In this document: positions 40,601 to 49,600 of the stretch, piece by piece
Position numbering within the stretch: the stretch's first letter is position 1
How the letters are laid out: each line of letters starts with the position of its first letter
Origin: Crotophaga sulcirostris
Lineage: Eukaryota; Chordata; Aves; Cuculiformes; Crotophagidae
NCBI GenBank assembly: GCA_013397455.1
Contig: VYZB01000217.1
Location: 1,438,261-1,502,260, forward strand
Direction of reading: 5' to 3'
Length of the DNA stretch: 64,000 bases
The notes under the pieces: model-generated
What the model saw: the letters and a program-made list of their open reading frames with translations, nothing else
The model's database searches: none
Told to the model about the DNA's origin: nothing
Position numbers and translations under genes: made by a program

Positions 40601-43600
40601 GAAAAGCAAAAGTATGGTTTCTAAAATGAAATTATAATAACATGTATGCTAAAACTCAAAGTTACAGCCGAGGAAGATGACTCAAAATGTTTTAAGACAT
40701 TAAACATAAGAATAGAGCCTGCAAAAATTTGGCCCAGGACCTATCCAAAATATGAAAAGGGAATCACTTGCGAGCTGATATATGTGCTTACACACATGTG
40801 TGTGCACGTAAATCTTCAACTCAGCTTATGGAAATACTCTGCAAGACATTCTGGCATTAACTCCCAATGCTTTAACCAAACAAAGAAAAAAGTAACTGCA
40901 TAACTGAATTAGCAACGTAACTTATTATACCTTTTTACCGCAATGGCCAAAGTTTCCATTTCTGTGCTTTGAAGTTTGATTTCTTGGATGAAGTTCTTAA
41001 TGACATGTTCATACGGCTGGATTAATCTTGGTTCGACTATGTGTATGTTCTGATACAGAACACTAACTTGCTCTTGTCTGAAAAAGAGAGATTCCATTTT
41101 CACACACTTACTTGGAACAGTGTTCTATAACAGGTTTGAAAAATGTAGTACAAATTAAGACATTACGCTTTTTACATAAATTAAGGAAGTTAGATACTGA
41201 CTTTGAACATTCACCATATTAAGTCTGAATTCTGAATGTTTACTCTTACTGCCTCTTTAATGCAGTTGCTGTAGAAAAACTTTTTTAAGCTTAAATAAAT
41301 TTTTTGTACTTCTATTCATGGTGTATTGAAGAGCATGCCATAACAAGTATCAAGTTGTTTGGTGGCTCTAAGGTTAATCATAATCTGTGAAGAAGTTTGA
41401 CTTTAGAGACTGCATAAGAAATGAAAATGGCTATGAATGTCAACCACCTCAGCTAAAATAGATGTTTGAAGCGAGAAGAGAATACAGCTGTCTGGTTCAA
41501 AACAAATTATTCTGGTCCAGATAACTGCATTCCTTGTAATGCCAGCCCTGTTTTAAAACCCGAGAGTTTCATTGTTATAAGAACTTAGTTCTGTATACAA
41601 TTCTCACATGAAAGAAAACAAATACCTCATACAGAAGAAAGAAAAATAGCTTCTTACTGCTGTCCCAATGCAGGAATAGTATATCCTGACTTTCATTTGA
41701 TCTGGACTCCCTTATATAGGTAGCATACAGTTTTAATTGTCAAAGCAAAGGATCTTGATAAGATAAAAAAAACTAAGAGTAGCATAAGTACCTAACCATT
41801 ATTAAACAGGTTACCACTGATTTCTGGTCATACCACTAGTAACACCACATAACCCTTTGCATTACATGCCATGTAGTTTTCAAACCTGGATTACCATAAG
41901 GCAGTATACCAGAGAAAAGTCTGTAACAAGTTAAATTGAAGCTGATTGCCACATAGTCTATATGCCAGAACATGAACAGGTATTGAAGAATTTAAACAGA
42001 AAACAAAAGAAAAGGGAAGATTAGGTCTAGAAAAGTGGAGGAAGCAGGCCCGTAATATGGAAATAAAGTATATCAGTGGCAAAAATGCCAACAAAAATAA
42101 TGTTTTGCAAGTCCTAATTTAACATGATATCTAAAATATCACAAATAAATGACTTCTTTTTGTTGTTTAAGGAAAGCTTAAACTCTTAGTTAATGATCCT
42201 CCTCATTAGAAAGATTATATTTTCCTCTCTTCTCTGAAGGTAGTACTATTTAATACCCTCACCATACACATGATATCAACAATCAGTGTGTATTCTCTGC
42301 ATTTTTCCCCACTTGAAGCAATTCCATATCTTAGATTATCAACATTGCAGCACTCTGCTTCTTCTATACAATTTTATCACTGAAGTTATGACTTATTTTA
42401 TTTCAACACTACCGTAATAGTTCCTATAGCTCAGATTCCCATTTTAAACAACAGAAGTATTTCAGGACATCATAAAATCTATTTCCAGCTAAAATGTTGA
42501 CATTCTTTTCAATATACAGAAACGTAACAACAGCACAAAGTAATAGAGATTTACTGATGCCAGGGGCATTTCTATGTACACGTTTGTCTTGCAAAAGGCT
42601 TTCTTTACAAAGGCTAACGTTTCAGCCATATTAAGTATTTCAGAAGTTAAGTTGAACTTAATCTAGTGCTCTGAATACCTTCTAATGCATGCACACAATT
42701 TCTTTTTCAAAATGTATTTTAAATTCAGTAATGTCAAGGTTCATAAATAATCACAATAATGTACAGATTTATCTGATCATCAGATGCTACAAACTATGTA
42801 TAAATAATGTATCACTAAAGAACTCCCCAAATCTATGTTTACTCAATTAATAATTTCCATTTTAAAAACCATTAAGGACATTTTCTTTAGCAACAATGTT
42901 GCATTAAAACAACACTGATATTATCAGCACCATCACAAATATTAAAACTAGGAAAAAAAATTGTAGACTTAAAATCTGCCATCTTTTCACTCCATACTAT
43001 TATACTACAACTTAAAGACAAGCATGAGATTTCTGCACTAAGGGGTTAACTGCTCAACAGGGTTTTGGAATGGTTCTGATGATAATGTATATCACAAAGT
43101 CTGAGGTTTAGGTTCATCAGATCTTAATAACATTTTAAGTGTACAGCAAATTTGTAGCATTTAGACACAGCTGGACAAACAATAATTTCAGTGCACTAAG
43201 GTGCTACCATTTACAGAGGTCCTACTGCACTTCAATTTATTTTGAGTAGGCTTGAAGTCACAACCTAGTTGTACTTCAAACATTACAAAATATAGCATCT
43301 TTGTAGTCTTTCCATTTGAAATTCCATTTGTTTTTGATAGTTGGACTGAAAGCTGGTAAGGTATGCTGCAAATTGCTCTCCAAAACCGCCAGCAAACTAT
43401 TCCAGAAGTTTCAAATTTTAGATGGAAGTAGATATTGTGCTTATCCAGAATAAGCTGCTGAAGAATGTCACTTCAAACACTGTTAGTATATGCAGAGTCC
43501 TTTAAATGAGTTGCATGTAAAAAGGAAATGGCACCAGCCACAGTGAAATGAACAGTGACATGAAAGTTTATCAGTCTTCCAAGGCAGATAAATTCAGCAT

Positions 43601-46600
43601 AGTCTAGATCAACTTAAGGATTTTTGGAAATGCTAAGTACAAACATGAAATCTGTGCCCTGAAATTTCCCTTTTGCCTTTAAATTTCCTTTCAGCTTCAC
43701 CAATAAGAAGCCTACTATTAATCTAGTTTCTTTAGAAACCCAAAAGACAGTAGGAAAATTACTGGTTACTTGATGCTAACATAAAATATTCATTACCTGA
43801 GCAAATGTTTTCCTGATTCTCTTCTAAATCATAGGTCACTGAATTAGATCTGGATTTTTAAGGACTATATCACATTTTTCACAAAATTATAGGGTTATGT
43901 TGGTACTCTCTTTTTCTCACCCCATCGTGTACAGCAGTAATCAGCTGCTGTCTAAATAAAATGAAGCCACATACATAGTTTTAGACTACACTGTACTACA
44001 AATCCTTTGTTCAAAAATAGCACATGCATAAAGTGAATACCAGAGGCCTCCTACCATACAAGTTATTAATGGAGTAGCAAAATTGAAGGTATAGTGTCTT
44101 ACATTGAGGGAGCAGAGAAACAATTAGTCTGGCCTTTGCTTACTGTATTTTGTGCCAGGAGGAGAAGATATTTGTAGTTGAATATTGCAATGTATTTCTG
44201 TAACTTCCATTCCCTTTACCAGAATGGCAGAGCCACTCCCTCCTGCAGCCTCTTTTCAAAGTGTATGCAAATACACATACCAGAACTGAAGACAGAAATC
44301 AGCATCTCCATGCTGCCAAGCCTCTGTCATACAGCAAAGTTTGCTTTAAGATGCAGTAGTCAGAAGCACAAAGTAGTTATTGTGAGAGTTTACCCTATCT
44401 CTGTGATAGAAAACTCACTTTATATTTAATATTCCTCCTTATCCCAGTGACCAGCTACCATCCAGATGGATCTGAAGTATTTCAGTTGATGCAGTTTATG
44501 AAGCAGTCCTCTGCCTTAAGAAATAACACCTGTGCAACCACAACTGTGCAGGAACCTGGAAAGGGCCTGGAAGGCTCTTCTAGATTAAAACTGGCCACAG
44601 AAATTCTCAGCGATGCCTACCAAGTGTTCTAAGCCACCTTTACAGGAAGTCTTAATTATAAACGTGACTCAACAACTACTGTAACAACCAAAAAACTGAG
44701 GAGAAATTAAAGTCATGCAACAAAATTGATGGGACTTTGCTTAATCACTTATGTTCTCAGCAAGAAGTAATACACTTTCTTGAATTCGGAAGACTGCTAG
44801 TGATTTAACAACTTCAGGTATCCATGATGAATTAGCAGCAAGTGCACTGTGACAGTATTTTATAGATACACAAGACTTGAGAAGGATAAAGCTGTATACA
44901 TTGTACATCAACATGCAGTAATTATTTGATAATTATGAGAGAAATTGTTCTGCATAGTCTCTTTCTATATTTTCAATCACTCCTCCGTTTTCACATGCTT
45001 TGGTTAATACCAGTGACACTACTGCAGCAGGACAGATGAGTTACAATGAATGTTGCCCTATTTGTTTGTTTATTTCCAATCCCCCTTGAATACATGCTAT
45101 TCCCTTCTGCAAATTTGTTAGTTATTCAAAATTATTCATCAAGGAAGATTTCACAAATGGATTTCAGCAAGCTGATTCCTAAACTCTGAATAGTCTATAC
45201 TCTTGCTGGATAAAAAGGCAAACAGAACACTCTTACTTCAATTTCAGCAAGATTAATCAGAAATGGGCAGGTTTGCCCTTTAAAACTGGTCTTCCTCGAA
45301 ATCCTGTAATCACTTTTAAATAGATTTAGCTCCATGCTGTTAAGCTCCATATTAACACAACTGTGGACATTCACGGATACTAATGCACAGAAAGAGCATT
45401 TTTTGATACATGACATGACAGAAACTGTCCCTTTGGACCATCTGACACTATGGTTATGCTTCTTACCAAGTATGCCTTTCTGCTGCTTCTACAAAGTACA
45501 GACAGAAAGCACTAGTATCCAAAAGACTGCAGTATTCTGGCCAAGTACTGCTCTGGCTTTACCCTGCCTCATGTCAAAGGTTTTACAACATAAGCTGTCT
45601 GTAAAATTAGTACTTAGAAGGAATAATTAGTCAATATTTGCACAACTTCACATAAGAGTTAATTTAAGCAAAATTACTGTACTCACCTGGTTTCAAAGAG
45701 TCGCTGAAAGAATTACAGAAAGAAAATAAAATTGCCCTGATGATAAAACAATTTGTTTAAAATACCATGGTAGAATACAGGAAGTGCAGAAGAAAAACAT
45801 CAACAGGATTAGAGATAGCAGATATTTAAATTATATTAAATGGCATAATTTCATATAACTCACACAGTTATGATAATTCCTATGAATTCACAGTACTCTT
45901 CTGGTTTGCTGAATATGCAGTAACTGCCCAATGATCCACACTCCTAATGAGGCTCAAGAGGGAGTTGTTCAATTTATAAAAGAATAACGACTCAACAGTT
46001 TCTCAGTGTCTTACTTATGTTACCTATGTAGCCACCAGAGAGGGGACACTATGTGACATGGGCCCTTAGTCTGATCCCAAGGGTGATATTTTCAGTATAG
46101 TTTTCCACTAAAGATGTACAAAGTGCAATAAGCTAGTGGAAAACTGGAGGAAACTAAAGATGTGCCAGTGACATTATAATACCAGCTTCCCTCATTCACA
46201 TGGTACAAGATTCAGTGCTTCTTCCATTGCTATGTTGCATATGTTTACCTGGGTCTGCTTTAAAAAGGTGGAGACTGACAAGGTCACCAGCACAATTTCA
46301 GAGCCCCCTTCTGCAGAGCACTCTGAAGAGCACAAAGAAGCAAAACCAAGGTAAAAGGTCACACAGGCTGCACATGGTCTTAGCTGGGCAAGAGTTGTAT
46401 TGAGAGGCAAGAAAACTAGGCCAAAGTGCTCCCCAGAAGGACTTATTTTGTAGGTCCTTCTGTGTACTTCCATATCTTTCTCAATACCATCCTTTGCCAA
46501 TTACTGACCACTGTCTTCACTTCCATCTTCTTTCTTATCCCTGTTCTTACCTGCAGACTTGAGGCCTACGAACACTTCCTCTTTGCTTTCTTGATCTAGA

Positions 46601-49600
46601 CGTCTTTGAAGCACTAGAAAGATGTAGTTTTTATTTTTGTAGGTGCAGGTGAAAACAAACATAACCACCACTACACTTGTTTTCATGCTGATAACATGCT
46701 CTCGTTCCTAAGTCTTAGAATACTGTTCAATGGTTTCTTCCCAGTGCAGGTGACCTTGAAAAGTACTCTCATAATGTGTAGTGATTCTGGTCTGGTCTGG
46801 TCATGAAGGGATGAAGCATAAGATGGTCTGAGCCAGGGAGTTCTGACCTGGGTGGTCAGAGCAAGAGAAAGATCAAGCATTATACATCTGATGATTGTCC
46901 CTACCCTGGAAACTAATAGCCTAGGTGTACCACCAAAAGACAGAGAAATACCTTTTTCTGAAAAGCAGACACATTGGATATGCCACCATATTAGTCACCA
47001 GAGAAGATGGACCAAATCCCTTTCAGACTGGAAAGGATCTACTTTTGTCACAGTTGAGTGCCTAACACTTTCTCCTAGATTAAATGAAATGCCTTGAGGA
47101 AAAATAGATTATGTGAAACTTTAACACAGTGTAAAAATCAAGGTATTTCTCCACCTGAAGTACTATGGGGATTTTTAATACCATCTTTTCCTTTTCTGAA
47201 TCAGTCCCTTCAAAAACAGGCTGCATTAAAAGAAGATGAACAAATATTCAACCCCCAGATGAGAGAGCCTGGCCAAGAGCCGATTCCTAGGGAAGAAATT
47301 TTTAAGGTTTTCAAGGAATAAATACTGTTCCCTGTCTAAAGACAGAGGCATGATTTGGAGCCAGTGGGGTGTTAGTGTAAAAGACTGTGGGACAGGGAGA
47401 GAAGGATGAAGTCTGTGGAAAAGGAGAATGCTCCAAAGGATACAGTTATGACAAACTATCATGAGACATGAAAACACCAGGAAAACGAATGCTACAGTGG
47501 TTAAGTATTGGGCACAGATGCTGTTCTGGTAACAGCTAAAACCAGAAGAGTAGTAAAACCTAGTGTAGCTCAAAAAGTCTTCTAGCTCACAGAAAGGTAT
47601 CCATCACATTTCCCTCAGAGCACATTTGTGAAAACCCTGTCACGAGACATATTAAAAGGCAAAACATCATTCTTGCAGCTGAGATCCCACCCCCAGCACT
47701 TTGACAAAGGGAGACCTAGCACTTGTTTTTCCTCAGGATTTGCCTTTATCCCCTCTCCAGGGAACAAACTTCAGCTTCCATGGAGATCTCTGCAGTACCA
47801 TGGTTCACCCTCTCTCATAAGTAAACACAAATTGCTGACAAGAGTTGATTCTGTGCTCTGTACTGACTGTGGCAAAAATACATCCTGGCTCATGATTGCA
47901 AGAGCACAGCAGAGTTTGGACATTCGTTTTATGCAGCAGAGCCCCTACTCTTTGATGTAGCACAGCAGTATATCTCATGAGCATCACCTGTCTTCACAGT
48001 TTAAGTAGCTCATGTTAAAAAGGGCAGTCTTTCTCATTTTGTTATGTCCTCCAGAGCCACATTTCTATACAGCTCCAGATGACACAATTGGAGGCAAACT
48101 GTTATCATAATCACACTAGTCCCCGGAATTACACAATGCATAAAATTTCACAGTCTGGCAGCACTGAAATCTGAGTCCGATGAAGAGTCAGCTTGGCCTG
48201 AAGTACAAGGCATACAAGTAAAACAGAACCCAAGAATAAAAAGCAAAGCAGTGAAGTATGAAGATTCTCAAAAGCAGAAGAATTTAACTCAAAACAGGTA
48301 TATAAACATTCTTTTCCAGATTCATCCACCCCATTCACGTTCAAATTAATTTTGTTCCTTTTCCAAACAGATTATATAATTTGCCAATTAGCACACAGAA
48401 ATTGCCTGTTATGTCTAAAAGGATTTTAGCTTATCTCAGGGCAATCCCATAATACAGAAGATCACACACAGTGCACACAGTCTCAATTCTTTCTTCTTTC
48501 TGATTTAAGGTTTTTGACATTAACATTTTAAAATCTGTTTACTGGGAAGTCTTTTTGGCCATTTTGCACAATTTCCTACTGAATATCTGTAAAGACTAAG
48601 TCAAGAAATACTTTGACTCACAGTGACCACCTTATCAAGAAATCTATCTGAATTCAGCCCCCAAAATCTGTTCAGGTGTGAGGGAAGAAGCAAAGCTGAA
48701 AAGAAACTCTTCAGTGTTACTCCTCCTGTTTAACTGCAACTGATTCAACCACAGTTCCAATATAAACTTGGATGTTGTAAATCATAAGCTAACAGAACTG
48801 TGCAACCAACTAACCAGATTTTAAAATATAGTTTTATTATGGGATAGATCCTGCCTGTCTCTAAAATTAACTATATTCAAAATACACTTTTTTTAGTATA
48901 TGTTTATTTCAGTCCCTGGAAGGAGGCAGTAGCTGGCAGTAAACAATGTTGCATCTAATGTTTCTAACTATACTGAAGGCTGGGTCAGGATATTGATCCC
49001 TTTCCCAGTTTAACCTCTCATTATGGAGGCTTATTTGTGGCTTTTAGTAGCTCAGCCACAGAAACAGAGGCTGAACCATGTGTTGGTATCAGTGAAAAAT
49101 TTCCCCTTGATTTCTGTGGGCACTCAATCAAGCTCAGGAATTAGAAACCACAGGTGTTTACCACGGAATTTTCTCCTGACTGCAGCCCTGGTTTTATCTC
49201 ACTACTTCCATATGGTACACTTTATTACTTTCTACATAAACCACAATAGCATCAAAGCATATGTGCCAGTGTGTTGTTAGACTGAGGCCAGATGAGGCCA
49301 GAACACACAGCATTTTGCGGACCAAACCCCAACATGATTGAGATAAAACACATATATGATCGAAATAAAAAACAAGGAAAACTAACTACGTTCACTTGGG
49401 TTTGAGGAGTTTCTTCATTGTAATTACTTTTCTAGTGGTTTTCAATGTGAAACGTTATAGGAAACTTACAAAGAACAACAAACCACAATGTGTGAGGACA
49501 CCAAGTGTTTTGTAGTATTGAAGATGCAGGTGTGTTCCAAGATAGGACTGTTTTTCAAAATACTGCCTTTCCCTAAAAAAAAAAAAAAAGATGAACAACT

